Under the pieces are notes generated by a model. The model was not told where the DNA came from. It was given only the letters and a program-made list of their open reading frames with translations, and did not search any database. Positions 1 through 11,399 of a DNA stretch of 64,000 nucleotides are shown one piece after another (position 1 is the first letter of the stretch; the number at the start of each line of letters is the position of its first letter). Source of the stretch: Dromiciops gliroides (taxonomy: Eukaryota; Chordata; Mammalia; Microbiotheria; Microbiotheriidae); assembly GCF_019393635.1 (NCBI RefSeq), contig NC_057863.1:623095791-623159790 (forward strand), in the 5' to 3' direction. The position numbers and the translations under genes are program-made.

Positions 1-268
1 GACTAGTGTCCGGAAGCCAGAAGTTACATCTATTCATAGAACCACCTGTAAGTCATGTCAATCAACGCTGCCAGCCAATTAGCTTGGAGCTGTGTGTGGG
101 AAATCTCGCCTGGGTGGTCCTACAGGGAGCTTCTGCTCCAGGAGAACAGGGTCCTTTTTTTTGGTTGGAGGTCGCAGTGGCAGCTGCAGGGGCCAGGGTA
201 GTTAGGCTTCCTCTTTCTGAACTCCATGTGTTCTTCCTCTCTCTTTTGCTAACTTCTCATATACTTCA

Positions 269-424
269 TTTATTTATTTGTTTGTTTTTGTCGAGGCAAT
301 TGGGGTTAAGTGACTTGCCCAGGGTCACACAGCCAGTAAGTGTCATGGGTCTGAGGCAGGATTTGAACTCAGGTCTTCCTGACTCCAGTGCTGGTGCTCT
401 ATTCACTGCACCACCTTGCTGCCC
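269..424 (-). mobile_element. Young CORE-SINE copy
   Basis: Full length, reversed. It is flanked by a perfect 10-bp target-site duplication, TCATATACTT, at 257-266 and 426-435. Confidence 0.9.
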
Positions 425-606
425 TTCATATACTTTAATAAATTCTTAATGGCCAAAGACTATAAGCTTCTAATTTAAGGCAACCACACATTAGATTTTT
501 AGACATCACAGTTAGATTTGAAACATCACACAGGTCTTCTTGACTCTGGACCAGCTACTCTAACCACTGTGCCACTTAGCTGCTCCTCCTCAAAAACTAT
601 GACTAT

Positions 607-775
607 GGGGCAGCTAGGTGGTGCAGTGGATAAAGCACCAGCCCTGGATTCAGGACTTCCTGAGTTCAAATCCGGCCTCAGACACTTGACACTTAACTAG
701 CTGTGTGACCCTGGGCAAGTCACTTAACCCTCATTGCCCCGCAAAAAACCCAAAACAAAACAAAAACAACAACAA
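607..775 (+). mobile_element. Young CORE-SINE copy
   Basis: Full length with an A-rich tail. Target-site duplication of 15 bp, AAAAACTATGACTAT, at 592-606 and 776-790. Confidence 0.92.
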
Positions 776-924
776 AAAAACTATGACTATCCAAAAGTGA
801 AATGAGGAGCCCCAGGAGGTATGAGTTCCTCTACATTGGACCTCACCAAGTAAAGGCTTAAAAGGTGTGCAGCAAGGTAGACTTAGACTTGGAACAGTCC
901 TCTTATCCAACCCCCTCATTTTAT

Positions 925-1257
925 GGATGAGGAAACTAGCTAGACTAGCTAGCAGCTAACTACTCAGCCAGCTAACTACCCAGCTAGCAAGTTAACTATC
1001 CAACTAGCAAACCACCCAGCTGGCTAACTAACTATCCAACCAGCTAGTTAACTATCCAATCAACTAGCTAACTACCCAACTAACTAGCTAACTCTACAGC
1101 TAGCTAACTATCCAGCTGGCTAGTTAACTACCAAACTAGATAGTTAACTACCCAACCAGCTAACTACCCAGCTAGCTAACTATCCAGGTAGCTAGTTAAC
1201 TACCCAACTATAGCCAACTAACTCCCCAACTAGTTAGCTAGCTAACTAACTACCCAC
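925..1257. repeat. Degenerate minisatellite built on CTAGCTAACTACC
   Basis: More than 300 bp of variant units such as CCAACTAGCTAACTA, CCAGCTGGCTAGTTAACTA and CCAGCTAGCTAACTA. Units of 4-bp rhythm expand into 12-20 bp blocks. It starts directly after a CORE-SINE-like piece reading GGATGAGGAAACTAG, which may have seeded it. Confidence 0.9.
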
Positions 1258-1507
1258 AGGGGACATGACAATGAAGGTGACAGGTAGAGCTGGAGAATGG
1301 TAATGGGGCAGAGCTGGAATTTGAGTCCCGTCCCTGAATCCAAACTGAGCATCTCTTGTTCAGGCACAGCCTCTAAGTTTCCTTCTGCCTTTCACATTCT
1401 GTGCTTCTATGAATGGATTAAATGAGATCAGAGGGGGTTAACCATTTTTGTGCATCCTCGGCCCTGTTAGTAGTCTGGGGAAGCGCTTGGACGCCTTATC
1501 ACAAGCA

Positions 1508-1650
1508 TTTTTTTTTTGTAGGGCTATGGGGGTTAAGTGACTTGCTGGTCACACAGCTAGTAAGTGTCAAGTATCTGAGGCTGGATTTGAACTCAGGTCC
1601 TCCTGAATCCAGGGCCAGTGCTTTATCCACTGTGCCATCTAGCTTCCCCC
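1508..1650 (-). mobile_element. CORE-SINE copy
   Basis: Reversed copy with a T-run at its left end and a few bases missing within the CORE block. Confidence 0.88.
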
Positions 1651-1692
1651 TCTCAGGAGCACTTTTAAATGCATAAATTAAACTGCGCGCGT

Positions 1693-1694
<2 letters not shown>

Positions 1695-1743
<49 letters not shown>
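1695..1743. repeat. (CA)n microsatellite
   Basis: About 24 CA units, reading (GT)n on the DRAXIN sense strand and starting within ten bases of the DRAXIN exon donor. Confidence 0.97.
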
Positions 1744-1744
<1 letters not shown>

Positions 1745-1750
1745 AGATAC

Positions 1751-2168
1751 CTCGATGTTGCTTCCCTCTGTCCCTCCGTCTCTTGTGCTCTCTGGGATGC
1801 TTCCTCCCTCTTTCAAACTGATTGTCCCTCTCGGGGTACGGGAACTCAAAGCCCAGAAACACATCTTTATCCTGCATCAGGCCAGCGGGACCCCGGACCA
1901 CCCGCATCTCGGCTCCACCCGGGAGCATCCCCGGCAGGCCGGCGCCGGCCCGATCTGGCACGTGGCCCCTGCCCTTCTTGTTCAGTCCATGCTTGCGCGT
2001 GTGCCGGGCCCGGGGCTGCCACAGCTCCGGACTCTGCCGGTTGATGTTATTCTCTGGGACGTTGCTTTCCTTAGGGGCGGACTCCAGAGCATGGGTGAAG
2101 CTTGGCTCCGAGAGGACCAGGATCCAGAGGAGAAGCGCTGGGGAGAAGCAGCGTGCAGATGCTGCCAT
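1751..2168 (-). CDS. DRAXIN: DRAXIN first coding exon (gene continues off the left edge)
   Basis: Draxin is a secreted axon-guidance protein (dorsal inhibitory axon guidance protein) that binds netrin and DCC and antagonises Wnt signalling. The minus-strand reading frame starts at the ATG at 2168 in a good Kozak context (GGGCCATGG) and runs 139 codons plus one base. Residues 1 to about 27 are a signal peptide with the hydrophobic core PALLLWILVL. Further on come the family blocks LMQDKD, PYPERDN and the basic stretch EHKRRRDR, which match human draxin as I remember it (LLQDKDLLLGL, PYPEKEN, EHKRRRDR). The exon ends with CGAG followed by GTATCT at 1751, phase 1, where the family protein continues with a glycine. 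The cysteine-rich C-terminal half is not in the window, so this is a partial gene. The orthology call is firm; the exact donor is likely but has a non-consensus +5 base. Confidence 0.93.
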
Positions 2169-2180
2169 GGCCCTCGGCCC
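2169..2180 (-). other. DRAXIN: DRAXIN 5' UTR part of coding exon, with splice acceptor
   Basis: On the minus strand a pyrimidine-rich run ends in CTTGCAG at 2181, followed by 12 bases of leader before the ATG. The acceptor is strong and explains why the reading frame upstream of the ATG is not conserved: it is intron. Confidence 0.85.
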
Positions 2181-2284
2181 CTGCAAGGAGATGGGCAGAA
2201 CACACCCTGAGTGGGAGGCAACCAATCGGCAAATATTTGTGGTGCACCTACTGTGTGCCAGGCAACTCTCTAAGGGTCTAAGCT

Positions 2285-2810
2285 GCAGAGAGCCTCCATC
2301 TCTCTGCTCCAGACATTTGTCTTGGCTGTCCCTTGTGTCTGGAATTCTCTCCCTCCTCATCCCCGCTTTCTCCGGTTTCACTTCAAGGCCCTGCTAAAAT
2401 CCGACCTTCTACAGAAAATCTTTTCTGATCGCTTCTTAATTCTAATGCCTCCCATCTGTTGATTGTGTCCAACTGATTCTGTGCATAGCTTGTTTGTGCC
2501 TGGTTGTGTGCAAGTTGGTTCACTCATTAGACTGTAAGATCCTCGAGGGCAGGGACTATCTTCTGCCTTTTTTTTTTGCAGGGTTAGGGGGGTTAAGTGA
2601 CTTGCCCAGGGTCACACAGCTAGTAAGTGTCAAGTGTCTGAGGCTGGATTTGAACTCAGGTACTCCTGACTCCAGGGCCGGTGCTTTATCCACTACCACC
2701 TAGCTGCCCCCTTCTGCCTTTCTTTTACCCCAGCACTTAGTATAGGACCCAGCATATAGTAGGTGCTTAATAAAGGCTTATTGACTGACTGACTGACTGA
2801 TGTGGGTTAG
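2285..2810 (+). mobile_element. L2 LINE 3' end, split by a SINE
   Basis: Contains the typical L2 end motifs: CTGGAATTCTCT, AAATCCGACCTTCTACA, GACTGTAAGATCC, GAGGGCAGGGACT and CATATAGTAGGTGCTTAATA. A young SINE at 2571-2710 interrupts it. Confidence 0.75.
2571..2710 (-). mobile_element. Young CORE-SINE inserted into L2
   Basis: Reversed. Target-site duplication CTTCTGCCTTT at 2560-2570 and 2711-2721. Confidence 0.92.
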
Positions 2811-2854
2811 TGGAGGGAGTTTCCTCACAAAGATGTTCAAAAACCAATGAAATT

Positions 2855-3009
2855 GGGGCAGCTAGGTGACAGAGTGGATAGAGCACCAGTCCTGGAGTCA
2901 GGAGTACCTGAGTTCAAATCCGACCTCAGACACTTGACACTAGCTGTGTGACCCTGGGCAAGTCACTTAACCCCAATTGCCTCACTAAAACAAACAAACA
3001 AACAAACAA
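2855..3009 (+). mobile_element. Young CORE-SINE copy
   Basis: Tail subtype CCCCAATTGCCTCAC with an (AAAC)n tail. Near-perfect duplication around AAACCAATGAAATT (2841-2854) and AAAACAATGAAATT (about 3010-3023). Confidence 0.9.
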
Positions 3010-3044
3010 AAAACAATGAAATTAGTTTGGCTCCTCCCCCTACC

Positions 3045-3200
3045 CCCAAAAAAAAGAAAGAAAAAGAAAGAGACACAGAGAGACAGAGACAGAGAAAGGA
3101 AGGAAGGAAGGAAGAAAAGAAGGGAGGGAGGGAAGAAGGGAGAGAAGGAAGAAAGAAAAAGAAAGAAAAAGAGAAAAAAATAGAAAGAAAGAAAGTTGTC
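3045..3200. repeat. GA/GAAA-rich simple repeat
   Basis: Purine-only tract of GAAAGA, GGAAGGAA and GGGAGG units. Confidence 0.95.
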
Positions 3201-3304
3201 AGGCAGTGTACAACTGCTAAATTTACATGTAACATGTAATCCATGTATAACCTTGAACAAGTCCTTGAACATTTCTGGACCTCAGTTTTCTCATCTGCAA
3301 ATTG

Positions 3305-3720
3305 CACCAGCTAGTTGGCCCAGTGGCTAGAACACTGGGCCCGAAGTCAGAAAGACCTGAGCTCAAATCCTCACTCGGATGCTTAGTATCCATGTGACCC
3401 TGAGCAAGTTGCTTACCCCGTCTGCCTTAATTTCCCCATCTGTAAAAATGGGGATAATGATGTCACCCTCCCCACCCTGGGTATCTGTAAAGTGAATTGC
3501 AAAAACTCTATTCATGCTAAAAATTATGATAAAAACGGAAGGGGTGGTGGACTCAATGGTTTCTGAGGTCCTTTCTGAGCTCTGTCTATGATCCTATGTG
3601 TAACCTTGCACAAGTCAAGTAACCTCCAGTGGCTCATTTTTCTTGCCTGTGAAGTAGAAGGGTAGGAATGGAGATTGGACTCCACAGCTTCTAGGGTCCC
3701 TTTCAGCTGTAAATCTTTGA
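3305..3720 (+). mobile_element. Old CORE-SINE/MIR-type fragments
   Basis: Contains diverged head and CORE (CATGTGACCCTGAGCAAG) and the tail CCATCTGTAAAAATGGGGAT. A second fragment at about 3600-3720 ends with the GGGTCCCTTTCAGCTGTAAA type tail. Confidence 0.7.
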
Positions 3721-4639
3721 TTTTTCCCGGATGGCTTGAGCTTCCCATACATTGCCAGAGACTCAGGAAGAGGGGAAGCCAGCGCCAGGGCTCAGCAAGC
3801 CTCATCTGGAGTGACCAGGCTACAGACGACATTCAGTGCATTCTCCTCCCCCACCTCAATCCCCCCTCACCGCCCCCTCCATTCTTATTATAGCCAAACA
3901 GATACAGCATAGGGTTAGTTGGACATGATTGAATTTTTATGACCTCCCTGGGGCCCATCACATATTGCATTACTCTCGAAAAGGTGCTTACTCAATCCTT
4001 TCCCCCCACCCCTGATTTGTTGCAATCTAATTGCTCAGCATCCAGTCTAGATCAACTGACCTGAAATTCCAACTCTATTTTTTTCTCCACCAGTTCTCCT
4101 ATGCCTAATCCCTCCCCTCTTTACCCTAACAGTCAAGCATTCCCACCCAACATGCATATTGGGTCCCTACTTCTATGGGCGGTACCTTTGGACCAGGGGA
4201 TGAAAGGAATAGGATCTTTAGATGCTTAATTATTATTACCATTACTAATGATATCTTTGCTACTAATGGTTATCATATCATGTATGTTCTACTAATAATA
4301 GGAAAGGTTTATATAGCTTTATATAAAAATGTCTTATGCATACGAGATGTCTTAAAAGTCTTAGTGCAGCCTTAATCTACCAATGTTTAACACTTTACCA
4401 AGAATTCTGGGACACCTTGTATCATCAATTTTGATTCCTAAGATAACTTAGCTGCTTCATAATAACTGGAATTATCCCAAAGCAGGATGGGCTGTCGTCT
4501 GAGGTAGGGCTCCCCCTTAATAGTGGGGTGGTGGGGGTCATTTGTCTGGTTTGTTGTAAAAGGGATTCCCCCATCCCAAGCCCCCAGTTCTGGATTAGAG
4601 TCAATGATTTTTTAGATCCCCCTCCAAAATTCTGGTGTA

Positions 4640-4868
4640 GAGACACTTGGAGTCAGGAAGACCTGAGTTTAAATCTTGCCTCTCATATTTAACTAGCTGT
4701 GTGACCCTGGATAGGCAAGATTCTTCACCTCTGCCTCAGTTTTCTCATCTTTAAAATGGGGAGAGTAATATCACCTCCCTCCCAGAATTGTTGTGAGGAC
4801 CGAACCAGACAACACATATAAAGATCTTTGCAAACCTTAAAGAGCTAAATAAATGCTAGCTATTAGAA
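4640..4868 (+). mobile_element. Old MIR-like CORE-SINE
   Basis: Contains ACTAGCTGTGTGACCCTGG, CTGCCTCAGTTTTCTCATCT and the tail TAAATAAATGCTAGCTATTA. Confidence 0.78.
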
Positions 4869-4919
4869 TTACTCTGCAGTGTGAGTATATGTTCAAATAA
4901 ACTAGACATGTATTTATTA

Positions 4920-5465
4920 TCTTCATGTTCTTCACAAGACACTCTCCTAAATCTTGGGGATACAAAGAGCCAGTGAACCTCTGTTTTCAAGTCACTTATG
5001 CGCTCCCGGTGGCAGAGGGGCAGGGTTGGGAGGTGGAGAAGACAACATGTAAACAGATTTCTGGGTGCAATAGAATTTGTGGATGTGAGAGGGCAGCAAC
5101 AAGGAGGTGAATCAGGGAAGGATTCCCCTAGGAGGTGGCACCTGGGTGGAGCCTTGGAAGAAGCGGGGGTACTAGGAGGTATAGAAAACGAGAGATCCTA
5201 CTTCAGGTTTGGAGCCCAGCTTGTGAAAGGGCAATGAGGGATGGATTGCTGAGCTTGGGGAATGGCAATCAGGCCAGTATGGCTGTAGAAATATGAGCTA
5301 AACCTGGAAGTTTAGGCTGGAATCAGATTGTGGAGGCTTTAAGGGAGAACTTGAGGGATTTGTATTTTATTCTAGGGATACCTGGGAGCCCCTGAAGATC
5401 CTTGAGTGGGAGAGTGACATCATGAAACCTGGACTTTAGGAAGATTATTTTGACAGCTTTGTGGG
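4920..5465 (+). mobile_element. Diverged dispersed repeat, family not named
   Basis: Carries phrases such as GGAGGTGGCACCTGGGTGGA, GGGAGAGTGACATCATGAAA and AGGAAGATTATTTTGACAGC. They recur in diverged form near 51330-51780 and 63735-63960. It looks like an old dispersed mammalian element, but I do not recognise the family with confidence. Confidence 0.5.
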
Positions 5466-5868
5466 GAAGGAAAAAAAAAAGGAATATGAGAGAGGAAAAG
5501 GGACTTGCCCAGGGTCACACAGTTGGGGTGTACCAGAGATAGGATTTTAACCTATATTCATGCCTTGAGCTCTTTCCAACTGCCACCACTCACCCAAGGG
5601 AAGTCTCTTTCCCAAAGTGAAAATCTGATTTCACATTAGACATGTTTTCTACTACACTGTATTGTCCTTTGGAGTCTAAGTCTGGAAACTGGGGGTGGCC
5701 AAATTCTCCAAACCCTGGAGCAGGAAGGATGGATGCATCGACCTTCCAGCCCAAAGGCATTCTGTGGGTCTGAAGAAACACCTTTTTACCATCCTTGACT
5801 CCCACTTCCATCCCTCCTACAGTCATCTCCGTGTGAATAGTGATCTCACCCGGTTTGCTGCCTTCTGT

Positions 5869-5872
<4 letters not shown>

Positions 5873-5900
<28 letters not shown>

Positions 5901-5922
5901 CTCACTCTCACTCTCTCTCTCC
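5873..5922. repeat. (TG)n followed by (TC)n microsatellite
   Basis: About 14 TG units, then CT-rich sequence. Confidence 0.95.
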
Positions 5923-6492
5923 AGGGCCTTTTCAATGTCCCCTATTATGCAGCCTCCCTCATTATCCAGCCCCAAGCCTTTGGATGCTGCTGGAGGACTG
6001 TGTGTCACTGGGGAGGGACTCGGGACAGCTTCCCCTCTTCACCCCTAATATATCCACTTAGCCCCTTTCTCCTTTCGGTGTTAACCTCAGCTGCTCTTAG
6101 CCCACGAAGGGGATGCTACAGCATTAGCATCAGCTGAGTCTCTCCTTTCTTTTCCTTCATCTCCTTCCAGTCTGCCCTAAGGAAACTCCCCGGTTTTTCT
6201 CTTGCAAAAGATGGGGGAAGGGGGAATGCTGAACTGGGAGGTGAAGCTGCGCTAGCAGCCCCTCCAAAGGGACCTTTGAAAGGGCTTTCAATTGAGTGAT
6301 GGAAAGTTCAGGAGGATCATCATACATGTCAGAAACCCTCAGCCCCAGAGTAAATACCAGCCCTAGTTATGAGAGGCAGAAAGGAAAGAGTTGTGAATTG
6401 GGGATTAGATTTATCTTGGAAGCTCAGCTCCATTATTATTCCCTGTGTGGCCTTGGGTGAGTCACTTAGCCTTTGAAAAATGAGGATGTTAG

Positions 6493-6650
6493 GGGGCAGC
6501 TAGGTGGGACAGTGAATAAAGTACTGGCCCTGGAGTCAGGAGTACCTGAGTTCAAATCTGGCCTCAGACATTTGACACTTACTAGCTGTGTGACCCTGGG
6601 CAAGTCACTTAACCCTCATTGCCCAGCAAAAAAAAAAAAAAAAGAAAAAA
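6493..6650 (+). mobile_element. Young CORE-SINE copy
   Basis: Target-site duplication of 18 bp, GAAAAATGAGGATGTTAG, at 6475-6492 and 6651-6668. Confidence 0.93.
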
Positions 6651-6964
6651 GAAAAATGAGGATGTTAGACTAGATCATCCCAATAATCCATCCCTACTTC
6701 TAATCCCATGATTCTATTTAGCACCACAGGTTTGCAAACTCCACAAAGGTGGGGGTCTTGTCTTCTCTGACCTTTGCAACTCTCCAGTACCTGGTTTCTC
6801 TGAGTAATGCCTATCAGACCAAGGCTGGCCTCTCTATACAAACTAGAATCTTGCAGGGTAAGTTGAATCCCCACAAGGCAAAATCATTAGCAACTGGGTT
6901 ATGTTGAGTGTGGGGTCAGTGATATCATAGCTATTTGTTCACTCAACAACAAATCATTAATTAA

Positions 6965-7325
6965 ATGGCTATTATAATATTATATTTTACAAATATAATA
7001 TCACATGCACATATATTACACAGCACACATATAATCACATATACATAGATGCATATATTATATCACATATATCACACAATATCAAATGTTGCATACATCA
7101 CACACAATATCATATATTACATATATAACACATATATTATGTGTATATAACATGTGCACATGTTAAATGCTCAATATCTAATATCCCAGTGTATATATGA
7201 TATATCACATGTTGTATATTTTATATGCCATATACACGTGCTATATTACATGCTATATAATGTATTATATTATATATTATATATTATAGAATATATATTC
7301 TAAGACATTAATATATATTCTTATA
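6965..7325. repeat. AT-rich TATA/CACATATA low-complexity tract
   Basis: About 360 bp of alternating TATA, CATATA and CACATA words with no stable unit length. Confidence 0.85.
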
Positions 7326-7569
7326 TAGTGAAGACCACGGTTCCACAGTTAGAGCTGGTAACTTAGGAGGTGTTTAGTGAATGATTGGTTGTTGAATGAT
7401 TGAATGAATAACCATAGGGGCACTGGCCACACCCTCAACATAATCCAGCTGGTGATGATTTTAGCTTGTAGAGGGAGATGGGCTGAGTGCTCATCAGTGA
7501 AGAATGGTTGTCCAGCTACACATGTATAACATACTGAATTGCTTGAATTCATTACCATCATCATCATCA

Positions 7570-7705
7570 TTTTGCAGGGCAATGGGGGTTAAGTGACTTG
7601 CCCAGGGTCACACAGCTAGTGTCAAGTGTCTGAGGTCAGATTTGAACTCAGGTCTTCTTGAATCCAAGGCTGGTGCTTTATCCATTGTGTCACCTAGCTA
7701 CCCCC
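7570..7705 (-). mobile_element. CORE-SINE copy
   Basis: Reversed, with an (ATC)n-type tail on its left. Imperfect duplication of ATTGCTTGAATTC (about 7541) and ATTGCTTGAGTTC (about 7709). Confidence 0.85.
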
Positions 7706-7721
7706 TCAATTGCTTGAGTTC

Positions 7722-7845
7722 TTAAGGGAGTGGGGAGCGAGGGAGGAAGAAAAATTGGAACACAAAGTTTTAAAAATTAATGTTAAAATTTGTTTTTACA
7801 TGTAATTTGGGAAAAAATAAAATTCTAAATGATAAAAAAAAGAAT
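7722..7845 (+). mobile_element. Marsupial L1 3' tail
   Basis: The end pattern AATTGGAACACAAAG, TTTTTACATGTAATTTGG, AAATAAAATTCTAAAT matches the 3' ends of the L1 copies at 47220-47335 and 63260-63400. Confidence 0.7.
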
Positions 7846-8699
7846 GGTTGTCCAGGACCAGAGTTAGGGGTGTTCTCTGGGCCTCAGGGAACACAGGCTT
7901 CGTCTCTGCAGAGCCTATCATTTCATGCATGACCCAAGCCTTCAACCATGGCCTCATTAGCACAGAACTCTGGCCACCAAGTTAACTGGAACAGGTAGAA
8001 TTAATTCTTGGGGATGGCAAATAAACCGCTGAGGCAACTGGGCTAGACTACTCTTAACAAAATAACCTCCTTTTTATGCTAGAGGGGAGCAAAAGAATCT
8101 TAGCCACAAAGACTAGAAATTGTTTAAGCCAATCCCCTCATTTATAGGATAGGTACCTTCTATAAGAGGGGAATAGACCGGGAGGTTGGAACCCAGGTCC
8201 CCGAAAGCTGAGTTATGCCGTGCTGCTTCAGTTAGCTTCCCTGGCTTTGTGAGTAGCCTGGCAGAGTTATTCTGTCTGGGAAAGGATTTATGGACTGATG
8301 AGCTGTGGAGGGGGTGGTGTTTGCAAAGCTCTTCACACCCAGGGCAGCTGTAAATCCATGGGAGCACAATTTCCAAAGAGAGATGGCAACGCACTAGTGA
8401 GTGATGGAGAAGTCTGGCAAGCAGCCTTAGCTTCATCAGAGAGTTAGGGCTGAGAGGGCCTTGAAGGTCCTCGAGATGCAGACCCATACCTTTACGAGTC
8501 GGGGAACTGAGGCTCAAGGTTGCACTGGTGGAATGGGTCAGAGACAGGATTCAAACCAAGAGCTGAGTTCAAATCTCACTACCGACACAACTTGTCAGCA
8601 GGATTTGAACTCGGGTCCTCTGATCCCAGAGCCAATATTCTCTCCGTTGTACCCCATTTCCTCTGGGGTTTAGGCTGGTTGGCATTTAAGGCCCCTTCC

Positions 8700-9240
8700 A
8701 GCCCTGCTTCCATTACCTTATAAACTAGGGAGCCTAGCAACCCCGGGCCAGAATGTCAAGAGGAGGAGGTGTCAGAAAAATGAATGATTTCATTCTCATT
8801 CCTCCCTCTACCTCCCCTGTGCCAGTCGAGGCTATAGTCCCAGACCTGCATGAGACTGTGTCATATGCAAAGGAGGATAATTAATCAACCCTGGCGATCA
8901 GCTTGGAGTCCCCAATCTTCCCAGCTCGGGCCCGCCCATGGTGAAGGGCCAGGGACAAGAGGGGCGCCTGCCTTGCTGAGAGACAAGTCGTGGCGCCTCG
9001 GCGGAAGGCGTTAGCCGGGCTCCCTGGGGCAGCTGTCATCCTGAGAAGTCAGCCAGGCCGGCCTGCCCGAGGGACCACCAAGACGCTGAATGAGGAACCG
9101 ATGGCTGGTCCTCACTCCACGGGTGGCAAGGGATGGTGGGGTTAGGGTGGACCAGGGTGCTCAACCTGGGACAGACTGGCTCTGGGATGTTCCGGAGTAG
9201 CTGAGGATTTGGATCTGTCAGCTGGACTCACGCTAAGCGG
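8700..9240. promoter_or_regulatory. Repeat-free block with clustered motifs (candidate enhancer)
   Basis: No repeat is recognised here. It combines an octamer-like CATATGCAAAG near 8871, an AT-rich homeodomain-type TAATTAATCA near 8879 and a GC-rich, CpG-containing stretch at about 8930-9090. Function is inferred only. Confidence 0.3.
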
Positions 9241-9254
9241 TGTGAAGTTGGGCA

Positions 9255-9500
9255 AGGGAAGGAGGGAAGGAATAAACATTTATATAGCACCTACTATGTA
9301 CCAGGTACAGTGCTAAGCACTTTGCCATTATGATCTTATTTAATCCACACCACACATCATTATTTTACATTTGAGGAAACTGAGGCAGACAGAGGTGAAG
9401 CAGCTTACCTAGAGTCACACAGCTAGGAAGTATCTGAGGCTGGATTTGAATTCAGGTCTTCCTGACTTCAGGCCAGTATGTCCACCTAGTTTCAAGTCAC
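9255..9500 (-). mobile_element. MIR-type CORE-SINE, reversed
   Basis: Contains ACCTACTATGTACCAGGTAC, GAGGAAACTGAGGCAGA and TAGAGTCACACAGCTAGGAA. No fresh flanking duplication. Confidence 0.8.
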
Positions 9501-10807
9501 TATACTTTAATGCACCTTAGTTTCCCCATCTATAAAAGGAAGGGGTTGGGTGAAGTTTTTCCTAAAGTTCCTTGCAGTTTGAGTGGAATCAATTTCCATT
9601 CCTAGTAGAATGTGAGGTTCTCAAGTCTTGGTATCCTAATGCCTAACATAGGAGACACTTTAGAAATTCTTACAGTATTGAATGGCATTTCCCGAACCAT
9701 GATAATAATTCACTAAGATGGAGTACAGGGAAAGAAAAGTGCTTTTGAGGATCTGGGTTCAAATCCCACCTGTGCTACTTATGACTTGGAGGACCTGGGG
9801 TGAGTTCCTTTTTTGTGAACTAAGCCAATTGGTTGGATTATATAACCTCTAAATTCATAATCCTTGGCTACTTTCCTCCTAATAATCATATGAGGAAGAG
9901 AGGGCAAGTCTTACTTAACACCCCCATTTTACAGATGAGGAAACTGGTGCTCAGAGATGTTAAGAGATTTGCCCAAGGCCACACAGCCAATAAGCAGAAG
10001 CCTGGGCTTCTGCCCCCTCAATCTTTCTTTGTATATTATAGCCCTCCAGGGGCCAACATTTATTAAGTGCCAGGCACAGTGTGCTGGTCACAAAGTAATC
10101 TTTCTCACCATTTTAAAAGCCTTGAACTCTAAAGAGATTCCACAATGCTTTGGGCACTGCCCTGCCCTGATGGCCTATCCCTTTCTCTTGCTCACAGACT
10201 CTACTATTCATAAGTGAGCAGGCATCGAGAGGTTTTCCCTGTCTTTTCCCATTTGTGACCCATAGCCACCCCCTCAGAGAGGTCCTCTGGAGCCAGCTCA
10301 AACCCATTCATAGAATTATGTTAAATTTTCAGTAAGAACATTTATTTCTCAAAAAATCAGCAATTGATTTCTTGTTTTGTTAATTGTCCAGACTTAAGAA
10401 AGTGATGAAGGAAATGTGAATAGTACAGATTAAACATAAAAGTATATCATATATACGTTTTCCTGGAGAGCTGGTTGTTAAATATTTACCAGCATACCCC
10501 CCCCCCAGAGAGGCAGAGCTTATCCTACAGGTGGTAATATCCCTGTTTTACAGATGGGGGTCGGGAGCCTCAGAGAAGTAAAAGAACTTGCCCACTGGAA
10601 GTTTCAGAAATCAATTTTACTCCCTGGTCTTTTTCTGTCATCATATCTAATGGTCACCATGGTGATAGAGAGCAGACTGCTGTAACCACGCAGAGATTTT
10701 CTCCAAGTAGCTCCCAATGCTTTTCAAACTGGGCTCATTTCCCTTCCTCCTGGGTCAGATTCTGACTCCCCTCCTGCCAAGAACTGACCTAGGGAAGCAA
10801 TACTTTC

Positions 10808-10858
10808 TCTCTTCTCTCTCTCTCTCTCTCTGTCTCTCTCTGTCTCTCTCTCTCTCTG

Positions 10859-10890
<32 letters not shown>

Positions 10891-10938
10891 TCTGTCTCTC
10901 TGTCTCTCTGTCTCTCTGTCTCTCTCTGTCTCTCTCTG

Positions 10939-10970
<32 letters not shown>

Positions 10971-11003
10971 TCTGTCTTTCTCTCCGTCTCTCTTTCTGTC
11001 TCA
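10808..11003. repeat. (TCTCTG)n/(CT)n tract
   Basis: About 195 bp of pure pyrimidine units broken by G every six to twelve bases. The long open frames across it are artefacts. Confidence 0.97.
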
Positions 11004-11399
11004 ATAAAAGAGGGAGCAATATAGAGTTACTCCTATTCAAAGACCCATGAGCAGAGAATTCATGGAAATTAGTGGAGTCTGGGGTTCAAATGATTTCTGC
11101 CTTCTTTTCTCTATCCCCAACTCCCACCCCCCAGCAAACAAAGAGCTTTCTTGCCTTCTCAACTCTTAGCTCAAGACAAGAGAGCAGGCCTAAATTCTAA
11201 GCATTTCTTTATTTCCAAAATATAAATATCCTTGGAAAGATGTCATCGATTCAGTTTTAAAAACTCAAATCCTATTTTTTCCAGGAATTTACATGATCAT
11301 TTTATTGGAGAATACCTAAATTTCTAGAACACTGGACATACATGATTTCATTTGAGATTCACAACAGCCTTCATCAGTAGGTAGATATCAAAGGCATTT

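Larger units (their letters stand above)
1..1750 (-). other. DRAXIN: DRAXIN intron following the first coding exon (partial)
   Basis: This interval lies downstream of the donor at 1750/1751 on the minus strand. It holds three SINE copies, a degenerate CTAACTACC-type minisatellite and a CA microsatellite. No further draxin exon is visible before the window edge. Confidence 0.7.

Noticed and set aside
2169-2381. N-terminal extension of draxin upstream of 2168
   Set aside because: A strong acceptor at 2181 shows this is intron, and it contains MIR/L2 sequence.
10717-11040. SLSLSL and RERERE frames
   Set aside because: Translation of a CT microsatellite.
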